Positions 39,181 to 48,607 are shown, counted from the stretch's first letter. The stretch: DNA of 64,000 nt from Nocardia sp. NBC_00416 (GCF_036032445.1 NZ_CP107932.1:7308729-7372728); one strand, 5' to 3'. The notes: generated by a model not told the origin, from the letters alone. Translations and numbers: made by a program.

Positions 39181-40251
39181 ATGGCTGATCTCACGGATAT
39201 GCCCGACCGGAACGGACCCCTGCGCGTGGCCGTCGCCGGTGCCAGTGGTTACGCGGGCGGAGAAGTGCTGCGCCTGCTGCTGGGCCATCCGGAGTACCGA
39301 GCCGGGCGCCTCGAGATCGGGGCGCTGACCGCCGGCAACAACGCGGGCACGGCCCTGGGCGCGCTGCAACCGCAGCTGCTGCCCCTGGCGGACCGGATCC
39401 TCGCCCCGACCACGGCCGCGGAACTGGCCGGTCACGACATCGTCTTCCTCGGCCTGCCGCACGGGCAGTCGGCGGCGCTGGCCGCAGAACTCCCGGATTC
39501 GACCGTGATCATCGATTGCGGCGCGGATTTCCGGCTCACCGACCCCGCGGCCTGGGACCGGTACTACGGCGGCCCGCACGCCGGGAGCTGGCCGTACGGG
39601 CTGCCGGAACTGCCCGGCGCGCGAGACGCGCTCCGGGGCGCGACTCGTATCGCGGTGCCCGGCTGCTACCCGACCGTCAGCAGTCTGGCGCTGGCTCCCG
39701 CGATCGCGGCCGGGATCGTCGAGCCGACGGTGAACATCGTCGCCGTCAGCGGCACCTCGGGCGCGGGGCGCAAACTGGATGTGGGTCTGCTCGGTTCGGA
39801 GGTCATGGGTTCGGCGCGGGCGTACGGCGTCGCCGGCGCGCACCGGCACACACCCGAGATCACGCAGAACCTGTCGGCGGTCGCCGGCGCGCCGGTCCGG
39901 GTGTCGTTCACCCCCGTGCTCGCGCCCATGCCGCGAGGAATCCTCGCGACCTGCACCGCGCCGGTGCGGGTGGACGCGACCGAGGTCCGCGCGATCTACG
40001 AGAAGGCCTACGCCGACGAGCCCTTCGTGCATCTGCTGCCCGAAGGTGTGCTGCCCCAGACCGGCGCGGTCCTCGGCGCCAATGCCGTCACGCTGCAGGT
40101 CGCGGTGGACGCCGATGCCGGCCTGCTGGTGGTGATCGGCGCGATCGACAATCTGACCAAGGGCACCGCGGGCGGCGCGGTGCAGTCCATGAACCTGGCC
40201 CTGGGCCTGGACGAGACCGCCGGGCTGTCCACCGTAGGAGTGGCGCCGTGA
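39181..40251 (+). CDS. argC: N-acetyl-gamma-glutamyl-phosphate reductase
   Basis: Reduces N-acetylglutamyl phosphate to the semialdehyde with NADPH, the third arginine step. The 356-residue protein has the Rossmann motif VAVAGASGYAG, catalytic Cys162 in VPGCYPT, and the histidine in AHRHTPEI. The ATG at 39181 fits a leaderless -10 inside the ARG box; an upstream open frame to 39160 would start inside the operator. First gene of argCJBDFR, overlapping argJ by 4 bp. Confidence 0.96.
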   Translation: MADLTDMPDRNGPLRVAVAGASGYAGGEVLRLLLGHPEYRAGRLEIGALTAGNNAGTALGALQPQLLPLADRILAPTTAAELAGHDIVFLGLPHGQSAALAAELPDSTVIIDCGADFRLTDPAAWDRYYGGPHAGSWPYGLPELPGARDALRGATRIAVPGCYPTVSSLALAPAIAAGIVEPTVNIVAVSGTSGAGRKLDVGLLGSEVMGSARAYGVAGAHRHTPEITQNLSAVAGAPVRVSFTPVLAPMPRGILATCTAPVRVDATEVRAIYEKAYADEPFVHLLPEGVLPQTGAVLGANAVTLQVAVDADAGLLVVIGAIDNLTKGTAGGAVQSMNLALGLDETAGLSTVGVAP

Positions 40252-41459
40252 CCACCGACAAGAACGGAAACCTCGTGCACAACCAGGGCGTCACCGCACC
40301 CCTCGGCTTCCGCGCGGCGGGGATCGCCGCCGGGATCAAGACCAAAGGCGGTCCCGATCTCGCGCTCGTCTTCAACGAGGGCCCCGACTACGCCGCGGCC
40401 GGTGTGTTCACCAGCAACAAGGTGAAAGCCGCACCGGTGCTGTGGTCGCAGCAGGTGCTGAAATCCGGGCGGCTGCGCGCGGTGATCCTCAACTCCGGTG
40501 GCGCCAACGCCTGCACCGGTCCGCAAGGGTTCCAGGACACGCACCGCACCGCCGAGGAACTCGCCACGGCGCTGAGCAACTGGGGCACCGAGACCGGAGC
40601 CGGTGAAGTCGCGGTGTGCTCCACCGGGCTGATCGGTGACCTGCTGCCGATGGACAAGATCCTGCCCGCGATCACCGAGATCGTGCACGAGATGGGCGGC
40701 GGGATGTCGGGCGGCACCGACGCCGCGCACGCCATCATGACCACCGATACGGTGTCGAAGGAAGCGTCGCTGCACCATCCCGGCAAGTGGAACGTCGGCG
40801 GGATGGCCAAGGGTGCGGGCATGCTGGCGCCGTCGCTGGCGACCATGCTGGTGGTGCTCACCACCGACGCCGTCGCCACCGCCGAGCAGCTCGATACCGC
40901 GTTGCGGCGGGCCACCCGGCTCACCTTCGACCGGCTCGATGTGGACGGGTCGATGTCGACCAACGACACGGTGTTGCTGCTGGCCAACGGCGCCAGTGAG
41001 GTCAGCCCCACCCAGGCGGATCTGGACGCGGCCGTGCTCGCGGTCTGCGACGATCTGGCGGGTCAGCTGATGGCGGACGCCGAAGGCGTCACCAAGCGGG
41101 TCCTGGTCACGGTCGAGGGGGCGCGCAGCGACGACGACGCGCTCACCGCGGCCCGGGTGATCGCCCGGGACAGCCTGGTCAAGACCGCAATGTTCGGCTC
41201 CGACCCGAACTGGGGTCGGGTACTGGCCGCGGTCGGCACCGCCCCGATCGACCTGGATCCGGACCTCATCTCGGTGTCCTTCAACGGTTCTCCGGTATGC
41301 GTCGACGGCACCGGTGCGCCGGGCGCGCGCGAGGTGGATCTGTCGGGCGCCGATATCGCGGTCGTGGTAGATCTACGGCTCGGCTCGGGGACGGCCACCG
41401 TCCGTACCACCGACCTGTCGTACGGCTATGTCGAAGAGAACTCGGCATACAGCTCATGA
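40248..41459 (+). CDS. argJ: Bifunctional ornithine acetyltransferase/N-acetylglutamate synthase
   Basis: Recycles the acetyl group from N-acetylornithine to glutamate, so no ArgE is needed. The 403-residue precursor cleaves itself at the conserved MAKGAGMLAPSLATMLVVLTTDA segment, whose Thr becomes the nucleophile of the beta chain. GTG start with TAGGAG upstream, overlapping the argC stop (GTGA). It overlaps argB by 4 bp. Confidence 0.96.
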   Translation: MTTDKNGNLVHNQGVTAPLGFRAAGIAAGIKTKGGPDLALVFNEGPDYAAAGVFTSNKVKAAPVLWSQQVLKSGRLRAVILNSGGANACTGPQGFQDTHRTAEELATALSNWGTETGAGEVAVCSTGLIGDLLPMDKILPAITEIVHEMGGGMSGGTDAAHAIMTTDTVSKEASLHHPGKWNVGGMAKGAGMLAPSLATMLVVLTTDAVATAEQLDTALRRATRLTFDRLDVDGSMSTNDTVLLLANGASEVSPTQADLDAAVLAVCDDLAGQLMADAEGVTKRVLVTVEGARSDDDALTAARVIARDSLVKTAMFGSDPNWGRVLAAVGTAPIDLDPDLISVSFNGSPVCVDGTGAPGAREVDLSGADIAVVVDLRLGSGTATVRTTDLSYGYVEENSAYSS

Positions 41460-42373
41460 CCGAAGCCATCCACGCTATGTCCGCGCTGGACAAAGCGCAT
41501 ATCCTCGCCGGGGCCCTGCCCTGGCTGCAGAAGTTCCGCGACAAGATCGTGGTCGTCAAATACGGCGGCAACGCCATGATCGACGACGATCTCAAACGCG
41601 CGTTCGCCGCCGATATGGCCTTCCTGCGGACGGTGGGCGTGCACCCGGTGGTCGTGCACGGGGGCGGGCCGCAGATCTCGGCCATGCTGAAACGCCTCGG
41701 CATGACCGGGGAGTTCCGGGGCGGTTTCCGGGTCACCACACCCGAGGTGATGGATGTGGTGCGGATGGTGCTGTTCGGTCAGGTCGGGCGCGAACTGGTC
41801 GGGTTGATCAATGCGCACGGACCGTACGCGGTCGGCATCTCGGGAGAGGACGCCCGGCTGTTCACCGCGACCCGCCGCACCGTCGATGTCGACGGTGCGG
41901 CCACCGATATCGGGCTGGTCGGCGATGTCACCGATGTGCACCCGGACTCGGTGCTCGACCTGATCCGTGCGGGCCGGATCCCGGTGGTGTCCACCATCGC
42001 GCCGGACGCCGACGGCGTCGTGCACAACATCAACGCCGATACCGCCGCGGCCGCGCTGGCCGAGGGGATCGGGGCGGAGAAACTGGTGGTGCTCACCGAC
42101 GTCGAGGGCCTGTACACCGATTGGCCCGACCGGTCGTCGCTGACCAGCGTGATCGACACCGACGCGCTGGCGGAGCTGCTGCCGTCACTGGATTCGGGAA
42201 TGGTGCCCAAAATGGAGGCGTGCCTGCGCGCCGTCCGGGGCGGGGTACCGGGCGCACACGTTATCGACGGACGCGTGCCCCATGCGGTACTGCTGGAGCT
42301 TCTCACCGGGGAGGGGATCGGAACCATGGTCACACCATCATCGGCGGACGAGGAAAACGGAGTCGGAGCATGA
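41456..42373 (+). CDS. argB: Acetylglutamate kinase
   Basis: Phosphorylates N-acetylglutamate and is usually the arginine-inhibited step. The 305-residue protein shows VVVKYGGNAMIDDDLK, VVVHGGGPQISAMLKRLG and VHNINADTAAAALAEGIGAEKLVVLTDVEGLY. Its N-terminal helix (TEAIHAMSALDKAHILAGALPWLQKF) is the type found in arginine-sensitive hexameric kinases. ATGA overlaps with argJ and argD. Confidence 0.96.
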   Translation: MTEAIHAMSALDKAHILAGALPWLQKFRDKIVVVKYGGNAMIDDDLKRAFAADMAFLRTVGVHPVVVHGGGPQISAMLKRLGMTGEFRGGFRVTTPEVMDVVRMVLFGQVGRELVGLINAHGPYAVGISGEDARLFTATRRTVDVDGAATDIGLVGDVTDVHPDSVLDLIRAGRIPVVSTIAPDADGVVHNINADTAAAALAEGIGAEKLVVLTDVEGLYTDWPDRSSLTSVIDTDALAELLPSLDSGMVPKMEACLRAVRGGVPGAHVIDGRVPHAVLLELLTGEGIGTMVTPSSADEENGVGA

Positions 42374-43569
42374 ACACTGCGCAACTGCGGCAACGGTGGT
42401 CGAACGTGATGATGCGCAACTACCCCACCCCGGAGGTCGTACTGACCCGGGGGACCGGTGCGGTGGTGTACGACGCGGACGGCAACCGCTTCATCGATTT
42501 CGTGGGCGGAATCGCGGTCAACAGTCTCGGTCACGCGCACCAGGCCGTCCTGAGCGCGGTGATGGATCAGCTCGGCACGCTGGGCCATGTGTCGAATCTG
42601 TACGGCAGCGAGCCGGTGATCGAACTCGCGGAAACCCTGCTCGGGCATTTCGGTGACGGCGACGGGCGCGCGTTCTTCTGCAACTCCGGCACCGAGGCCA
42701 ACGAGGCCGCCTTCAAGCTGGCCAGGTTGACCGGTCGCCGCAAGATCATCGCCTGTGACGAGGCGTTCCACGGCCGCACCATGGGTGCGCTCGCGCTCAC
42801 CGGCCAGCCCGCCAAGCGGGCGCCGTTCGAACCCATGCCGCCCGGTGTGGTGCACGTGCCCTACGGTGACGCGCGAATCCTCGAGCGCGCGGTCGATTCC
42901 GATACCGCCGCAGTGTTCCTGGAGCCGATGCTCGGCGAGAGCGGCGTGGTCGTCCCACCGATGGACTATCTCGTTCGGGCCCGGGAGATCACCGCGCGGG
43001 CCGGAGCGCTGCTGATCCTCGACGAAGTGCAGACCGGCATCGGCCGCACCGGAAAGATGTTCGCCCACCAGTCGTTCGGCATCACCCCCGACGTGATCAC
43101 CCTTGCCAAGGGGCTGGGCGCGGGGCTGCCGATCGGCGCGGTACTGGCCACCGGGGACGCCGCGGAGCTGTTCACCCCGGGGATGCACGGCACCACCTTC
43201 GGCGGCAACCCCGTCTGCGCGGCCGCGGCGCTGGCGGTGCTGCGCACGCTCGAGGAGGACGGGTTGCTGGAACACGTCGAATCGGTCGGGAAACGGCTCA
43301 GCGACGGGATCGCGGTGCTCGAGCATCCGCTGATCTCCGAGGTGCGCGGCGCGGGACTGCTGATCGGGATCGGTCTCACCCAGCCGGTGGCGGCCCGGGT
43401 GGAGGCCCACGCGCGGGCGGCCGGATACCTGGTGAACCCCGCCAAGCCCGATGCCGTGCGGCTCGCCCCGCCGCTGGTGCTCACCGAAACACAGGCCGAC
43501 AATCTGGTTCTGGATCTGCCCGGAATCCTCGACGAGGCGCTGGCCGAAACGGAAGGAACCCGAGGATGA
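42370..43569 (+). CDS. argD: Acetylornithine aminotransferase
   Basis: A PLP-dependent class III aminotransferase that makes N-acetylornithine from the semialdehyde and glutamate. The 399-residue protein has FCNSGTEANEAAFKLAR, LILDEVQTGIGRTGKMFAHQ and PLP lysine K247 in TLAKGLGAGLPIGA. ATGA overlap with argB and argF. Confidence 0.96.
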   Translation: MNTAQLRQRWSNVMMRNYPTPEVVLTRGTGAVVYDADGNRFIDFVGGIAVNSLGHAHQAVLSAVMDQLGTLGHVSNLYGSEPVIELAETLLGHFGDGDGRAFFCNSGTEANEAAFKLARLTGRRKIIACDEAFHGRTMGALALTGQPAKRAPFEPMPPGVVHVPYGDARILERAVDSDTAAVFLEPMLGESGVVVPPMDYLVRAREITARAGALLILDEVQTGIGRTGKMFAHQSFGITPDVITLAKGLGAGLPIGAVLATGDAAELFTPGMHGTTFGGNPVCAAAALAVLRTLEEDGLLEHVESVGKRLSDGIAVLEHPLISEVRGAGLLIGIGLTQPVAARVEAHARAAGYLVNPAKPDAVRLAPPLVLTETQADNLVLDLPGILDEALAETEGTRG

Positions 43570-44510
43570 CCGCCGTCCGGCATTTCCTACGCGATGACGA
43601 CCTCACGCCCACCGAACAGGCTGAAGTGCTGGCCCTGGCCGCCGAACTCAAGAAGAGCCCGTTCGCGCACCGGCCGCTGGAGGGCCCGCGCGGTGTCGGG
43701 GTGATCTTCGACAAGAACTCCACCCGCACCCGGTTCTCCTTCGAGCTCGGGATCGCCCAGCTCGGTGGGCACGCTGTGGTCGTGGACAGCCAGACCACCC
43801 AGTTGGGGCGCGACGAGACCCTGGCCGACACCGGGCGCGTGCTGTCGCGCTACGTCGAGGCCATCGTCTGGCGGACCTTCGGGCAGCGGCGCCTCGAGGA
43901 AATGGCGTCCACCGCGACCGTTCCGGTGGTGAACGCGCTGTCCGATGATTTCCACCCCTGCCAGGTGCTGGCGGATCTGCTCACCATCACCGAGCACAAG
44001 GGCGGGCTGCGCGGGCTGCGGCTGGCCTATTTCGGTGACGGCGCCAACAATATGGCGCATTCGCTGCTGCTCGGCGGGGTGACCGCCGGCCTGCACGTGC
44101 GGATCGCCGCCCCGGCGGGGTTCCTCCCTGATCCCGCGGTGGTAGAGGCCGCTCAGGCGCGTACGGCCGAAACCGGTGGCAGTATCACCGTGACCGAGGA
44201 TCCGCGGGTGGCGGCCGCCGGCGCCGACGTACTGGTCACCGATACCTGGACTTCGATGGGTCAGGAATCGGACGGCCTGGACCGGGTCGGCCCGTTCCGT
44301 CCCTACCAGGTGAACGCCGAGCTACTGGCCCGGGCGGGCGCGGACGCGATGGTGCTGCACTGTCTGCCCGCACACCGCGGCGAGGAGATCACCGACGAGG
44401 TGCTCGACGGGAAGCAGAGCGTGGTCTGGGATGAAGCCGAGAATCGGCTGCACGCGCAGAAGGCGCTGCTGGTGTGGCTGCTGGGACATCAAGGCGCGCG
44501 GCGCCGATGA
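43566..44510 (+). CDS. argF: Ornithine carbamoyltransferase
   Basis: Combines ornithine and carbamoyl phosphate to give citrulline. The 314-residue protein carries the carbamoyl-phosphate motif FDKNSTRTRFSFE, the HPCQVLADLLT motif, the ornithine-side D-W-S-M-G-like TDTWTSMGQE, and HCLPAHRGEE. Overlaps argD and argR by 4 bp on each side. Confidence 0.96.
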   Translation: MTAVRHFLRDDDLTPTEQAEVLALAAELKKSPFAHRPLEGPRGVGVIFDKNSTRTRFSFELGIAQLGGHAVVVDSQTTQLGRDETLADTGRVLSRYVEAIVWRTFGQRRLEEMASTATVPVVNALSDDFHPCQVLADLLTITEHKGGLRGLRLAYFGDGANNMAHSLLLGGVTAGLHVRIAAPAGFLPDPAVVEAAQARTAETGGSITVTEDPRVAAAGADVLVTDTWTSMGQESDGLDRVGPFRPYQVNAELLARAGADAMVLHCLPAHRGEEITDEVLDGKQSVVWDEAENRLHAQKALLVWLLGHQGARRR

Positions 44511-45016
44511 GCGAAGCCCGAACGCATTCGGCAGGCCCGATAACGGCGGCCACCCGGGCCGGTCGGCAGTCGCGGATCATCGCGCTGCTGGCCGCGCATC
44601 CGGTGCGCAGCCAGACCGAACTGGCCACGCTGCTCGCCGCCGAGGGGATCGAAACCACCCAGGCGACACTGTCGCGTGACCTGGACGAACTGGGCGCGGT
44701 CAAACTCCGGGCCGCCGACGGCGGTGCGGGCGTCTATGTGGTGCCCGAGGACGGCAGTCCGGTGCGCGGGGTCACCGGTGGTACCGGCCGGCTGACGAAA
44801 CTGCTCGGTGATCTGCTGGTGTCCACGGATTCCAGCGGCAATATCGCTGTCCTGCGCACGCCGCCGGGGGCCGCGCACTTCCTGGCCAGTGCGCTGGATC
44901 GGGCGTCGCTGCCGTTCATCGTCGGCACGATCGCGGGGGACGACACCATCGCGGTGATCGCCCGTGAGCCGCTCACCGGCGCGGAGTTGGCGGCGAAGAT
45001 CGAAAACCTGGCCTGA
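44507..45016 (+). CDS. argR: Arginine repressor ArgR
   Basis: A 169-residue arginine-responsive repressor. The N-terminal winged helix contains RSQTELATLLAAEGIETTQATLSRDLDELGAVKL. The C-terminal oligomerisation and arginine-binding domain holds the GTIAGDDTIAVIAREP segment. It binds ARG boxes, and matching tandem elements lie before argC and argG. Start ATG overlaps the argF stop. As last gene of its own operon it is autoregulated. Confidence 0.95.
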   Translation: MSEARTHSAGPITAATRAGRQSRIIALLAAHPVRSQTELATLLAAEGIETTQATLSRDLDELGAVKLRAADGGAGVYVVPEDGSPVRGVTGGTGRLTKLLGDLLVSTDSSGNIAVLRTPPGAAHFLASALDRASLPFIVGTIAGDDTIAVIAREPLTGAELAAKIENLA

Positions 45017-45068
45017 CGTGCGGTGCGCGGTGCCGGTCGGACCCGGCGTGCGAGCCCGTTTCGCGGTT

Positions 45069-46559
45069 TCAGTACCTGCGTCGAACCGCCCGGACCGCGG
45101 TGCGGTGGTCGATCCAGCGCCCGGTGCTGCGCGCCGCGGCGCAGATCAGCGCGATCACCGACAGGATCAGCAGCGGGGTGATGGCCGCCAGTCCGGCGAG
45201 CTCACGCGCGTAGATCACCGCACCCTCGCCGATCGTGGATGTGATGACACCGAGTACCGAGCTCACCAGGGTGAGCGCGCGACCTATCCGGCGACCCGCC
45301 AGCAGCAATACCGCTGAGCCGGCCCACAACAGCAGCACCGCGCTGACCACCAGCAGGGCGATGATCGAGTAGAGCAGATCTTCCCGCCCGGCCGCCCCGG
45401 CCATTCGCACCGTCTCCACCAGGCCCACGCACCAGATGAAAGCGGGAAAACAGGCGACCAGCAGGGTGGCGATCGCGGCGGTGACCGCGGTGCCGCGGGA
45501 CGGTTTCGGTCCGCCCGCGCCGGCCACCGGACCGGGCCCGGCCACCGGAGCGGCCCATGCCGGGCCGCTCGCCGCGCGGCGGGGATCCGTGGCGACCCGC
45601 GCCCGGGCGGGAATCGGCGGCGTCCAGGAGCCCCGGCCGGGCCACTCGCGCGGGCCGTGCTCCGGCGGTATGCGCGGCTGCGCGGCAGGTGCGGATATGG
45701 GTGCCGCGACGGGCGCCGCGGTGTGCCTGCCGTCGAGCGCGTCGCGGATCGCGGTGGTGAACTCGGCGCAGCTGCCGAATCGGTCGTCGCGATGTTTGGC
45801 CATGGCACGGGCCAGCACGCCGTCTATCGCGGCGGGGAGGTCGGGCCGGGTGGCGGTGAGCCGGGGCACCGGTTGCGAAATATGGCCCATCACCACTTGC
45901 CCGGGATTGGTCGAGGCATACGGTGGGCGGCCGGCGAGAACCGCGAACAGCGTGCATCCCAGGGAGTACTGGTCGGTGCGCTGGTCGACCACTTCACCGG
46001 ACAGTTGTTCCGGAGAGCCGTAGGCCAGGGTGGCGGTGAAGGCCCCCGTCGCCGTCATCTTCGTATTGGCGTCGGTGAGCCGGGCGATACCGAAATCGGT
46101 GAGTACCGAATGCGCCTCGCGCAGCGGATCGGCGTCGGCGATGAGAATGTTGGCCGGTTTGACGTCGCGGTGCAGCACGCCTCGCCCGTGCGCGTAGTCC
46201 AGGGCCGCCGCGGTTTCGCCGAGTAGTCGCACGGCGGTGGCGGGCGGGTGTGCGCGGGCCACCCAGGTGGCCGCGTCGGTTCCCCGGACGTATTGCATCG
46301 CGATCCACAGATGACCCTCGTCGGTTCCGCGATCGAACACGCCGACGATGCCCGGATGTTCCAGTCGCGCGACGACATCGGCCTCGAGTTCGAACCGGCG
46401 GGTGAGTTCGGTGTCGGTACTCACCTCCCGGTTCAGCAGCTTCAGTGCGACACTGCGCGGCAACCGTGGATGGCGGGCGAGGTAGACCGTCCCCATTCCG
46501 CCCTGGCCCAGCACCCCTTCGACTCGGTATCCGGCGAAGGTCGCGCCCACCCCCAGCAC
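45069..46559 (-). CDS. PknB-type Ser/Thr protein kinase with C-terminal membrane region
   Basis: A 496-residue kinase. It has the glycine loop GQGGMGTVY (18-26), K40, catalytic HRDVKPANIL (130-139), DFG at 155-157, a Thr-rich activation loop (TKMTATGAFTAT) and SPE at 182-184. A Pro/Ala-rich linker is followed by three or four membrane helices (about 345-480). The C-terminus lacks PASTA repeats, so the external signal is unclear. GTG start with AAGGAG upstream. In M. tuberculosis argR and argG are adjacent; here this kinase and a small gene intervene. Confidence 0.9.
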   Translation of the reverse strand: MLGVGATFAGYRVEGVLGQGGMGTVYLARHPRLPRSVALKLLNREVSTDTELTRRFELEADVVARLEHPGIVGVFDRGTDEGHLWIAMQYVRGTDAATWVARAHPPATAVRLLGETAAALDYAHGRGVLHRDVKPANILIADADPLREAHSVLTDFGIARLTDANTKMTATGAFTATLAYGSPEQLSGEVVDQRTDQYSLGCTLFAVLAGRPPYASTNPGQVVMGHISQPVPRLTATRPDLPAAIDGVLARAMAKHRDDRFGSCAEFTTAIRDALDGRHTAAPVAAPISAPAAQPRIPPEHGPREWPGRGSWTPPIPARARVATDPRRAASGPAWAAPVAGPGPVAGAGGPKPSRGTAVTAAIATLLVACFPAFIWCVGLVETVRMAGAAGREDLLYSIIALLVVSAVLLLWAGSAVLLLAGRRIGRALTLVSSVLGVITSTIGEGAVIYARELAGLAAITPLLILSVIALICAAARSTGRWIDHRTAVRAVRRRY

Positions 46560-46717
46560 CGCTGCTCCTTCCGCTCCGATCCGAACGCCGTGACGCTACC
46601 GCACTTTCCGGTACCGTCCGGCGGTTCGGCTCGTGATCCGGGACCGAGCGCGCCTATCCGGCCGGACACCTCGGCGGGCCGGTATTCGACGCGGAGATCG
46701 GGCCGTCGGTGCGGAGC

Positions 46718-46864
46718 TCAGTGGTTGTTCACCAGGTCCTGCAGGATCGGTGTGGCCAGTTCGATGCCCAGTTTGCCGATGGTCAGCGCGGCGTTGCCGA
46801 GATTGACGACGATGAAGCCGATCGTCTCGTAGTTGTCCTGCGCGAATTGCTGCAATGTCTGCAC
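46718..46864 (-). CDS. 48-residue amphipathic small protein, PorA/PorH-like in character
   Basis: A previously easy-to-miss gene. The GTG at 46864 is preceded by AAAGGAGGT, an essentially perfect anti-SD match 8 bp upstream. The product is MQTLQQFAQDNYETIGFIVV, continuing NLGNAALTIGKLGIELATPI and ending LQDLVNNH. It is a continuous amphipathic/hydrophobic helix without a signal peptide. In size and character it recalls the 45-57 residue outer-membrane channel peptides PorA/PorH of corynebacteria. A membrane-active or toxin-like peptide is an alternative. Not recognised by sequence. Confidence 0.65.
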   Translation of the reverse strand: MQTLQQFAQDNYETIGFIVVNLGNAALTIGKLGIELATPILQDLVNNH

Positions 46865-47006
46865 GGCGTCCCACCTCCTTTACCGTTCGGGCTGCTGTCG
46901 GTGTGATCAGCGTCTCACAGTGGATGGGGGTCCGGAAGGGCTCGTCATCGATCGAGACACTCGGGCCAGCGGATATCCGCGCAGGTGGCGGCCGTGACAC
47001 CCCGAG

Positions 47007-47039
47007 TGTGAATGAGATTGCATCATCGTGCATAATCAT
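47007..47039 (+). promoter_or_regulatory. Tandem ARG box upstream of argG
   Basis: The element begins TGTGAATGAG and ends GTGCATAATCAT, differing from the argC element at only three central positions. Its CATAAT (47031-47036) predicts transcription near 47043. Confidence 0.75.
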
Positions 47040-47042
47040 TTG

Positions 47043-47163
47043 TAGCGGTGGCGCGAGCCGTACCGGCAACGGGCCAGCATACTGCTGAGAGGCAGTGGGC
47101 CCGCGAACACAGCAGACCTACCATCATCCGCACTATCGAAGATCATCCGAGGAGCACCAGAAC
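47043..47163 (+). other. argG 5' leader with a two-tier hairpin
   Basis: About 120 nt separate the predicted argG start point from its ATG, unlike the leaderless argC. The leader contains GGGCC...GGCCC enclosing ACTGC-TGAGAG-GCAGT (roughly 47078-47107). A role in attenuation is speculative. Confidence 0.35.
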
Positions 47164-48366
47164 ATGTCCGATCGCGTCGTACTCGCCTACTCCGGTGGGC
47201 TGGACACCTCCGTGGCCATCAGCTGGATCGGCAAGGAGACCGGCGCCGAGGTCGTGGCCGTGGCCATCGACCTGGGACAGGGCGGCGAGGATATGAACGT
47301 GGTGCGCCAGCGCGCCCTCGACTGTGGGGCCGTCGAAGCGGTCGTCGTGGACGCCCGCGACGAGTTCGCCGACGAATACTGCCTGCCCACCATCCAGGCC
47401 AACGCGCTCTACCAGGACGAATACCCGCTGGTATCGGCCATCAGCCGGCCGCTCATCGTCAAACATCTGGTGGAGGCCGCGAAGTTCCACGGCGCTTCCA
47501 CGGTGGCCCACGGCTGCACCGGCAAGGGTAACGACCAGGTCCGGTTCGAGGTCGGCATCGGCGCGCTGGCTCCCGATCTGAACGTGATCGCCCCGGTCCG
47601 CGACTACGCCTGGACCCGGGAGAAGGCGATCGCGTTCGCCGAGGAGAACAAGCTCCCGATCAATGTCACCAAGAAATCGCCGTTCTCCATCGACCAGAAC
47701 GTCTGGGGTCGCGCGGTCGAGACCGGGTTCCTCGAGGACCTCTGGAACGCACCCACCAAGGATGTCTACGACTACACCACCGATCCGACCGTCAACTTCG
47801 AGGCGCCCGACGAACTGATCGTCACCTTCGAGCGGGGCGTTCCGGTCGCCATCGACGGCCGTCCGGTGAGTGTGCTGGAGGCGATCACCGAGCTGAACAC
47901 CCGCGCGGGTCGCCAGGGCGTCGGCCGGCTGGACATGGTCGAGGACCGGCTCGTCGGAATCAAGAGCCGCGAGATCTACGAAGCCCCGGGCGCCATCGCG
48001 CTGATCACCGCGCACCGGGCGCTCGAGAACGTCACCCTCGAGCGGGAGCTCGGCCGGTACAAGCGGCAGGTCGAACAGCGCTGGGGCGAGCTGGCCTACG
48101 ACGGTCTCTGGTTCTCGCCGCTCAAGCGGGCGCTCGACGCGTTCGTCGCGGAGACCCAGCAGCACGTCACCGGCGATATCCGGATGGTGCTGCACGCCGG
48201 CAATGTGGTGGTCAACGGCCGTCGCAGCGACCAGTCGCTCTACGACTTCAACCTGGCCACCTACGACGAGGGCGATACCTTCGATCAGTCGCTGGCGAAG
48301 GGCTTCGTGCAGATCCACGGCCTGTCCTCCAAGGTCGCCGCCAAGCGCGATCTGAACCAGAAGTAA
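47164..48366 (+). CDS. argG: Argininosuccinate synthase
   Basis: Joins citrulline and aspartate at the cost of ATP. The 400-residue protein starts MSDRVVLAYSGGLDTSVAI (PP-loop SGGLDTS) and contains GCTGKGNDQVRFEVG and the signature KKSPFSIDQNVWGRAVE. The ATG at 47164 has CGAGGAGC upstream. It is preceded by an ARG box and ended by the terminator at 48377, so it is a separate unit from argCJBDFR and argH. Confidence 0.97.
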   Translation: MSDRVVLAYSGGLDTSVAISWIGKETGAEVVAVAIDLGQGGEDMNVVRQRALDCGAVEAVVVDARDEFADEYCLPTIQANALYQDEYPLVSAISRPLIVKHLVEAAKFHGASTVAHGCTGKGNDQVRFEVGIGALAPDLNVIAPVRDYAWTREKAIAFAEENKLPINVTKKSPFSIDQNVWGRAVETGFLEDLWNAPTKDVYDYTTDPTVNFEAPDELIVTFERGVPVAIDGRPVSVLEAITELNTRAGRQGVGRLDMVEDRLVGIKSREIYEAPGAIALITAHRALENVTLERELGRYKRQVEQRWGELAYDGLWFSPLKRALDAFVAETQQHVTGDIRMVLHAGNVVVNGRRSDQSLYDFNLATYDEGDTFDQSLAKGFVQIHGLSSKVAAKRDLNQK

Positions 48367-48376
48367 TAAGCGAGAA

Positions 48377-48397
48377 CCCGCCCGGAATCCGGGCGGG
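48377..48397 (+). terminator. argG terminator
   Basis: Perfect 9-bp stem CCCGCCCGG / CCGGGCGGG around AAT, 10 bp after the argG stop. Confidence 0.7.
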
Positions 48398-48607
48398 GCG
48401 ACGCCGCTGTTCCGGTGGTGCGGCGGGTGCCCGCCACCGGCGCGAGCGACGACCATCGGCGTCGGACACCGGTCCGCGCCCCGGTGATCGCGCGGGTTCC
48501 GGTCCGCGCCCGGATCGGGCGTGGGAGCCGGGCGGCCGGACTCCGGTCCGGACCGGCGAATACCGTGGGGCCGACGATTCGAGCGGCACACCGAGACGGG
48601 AGAGGTA

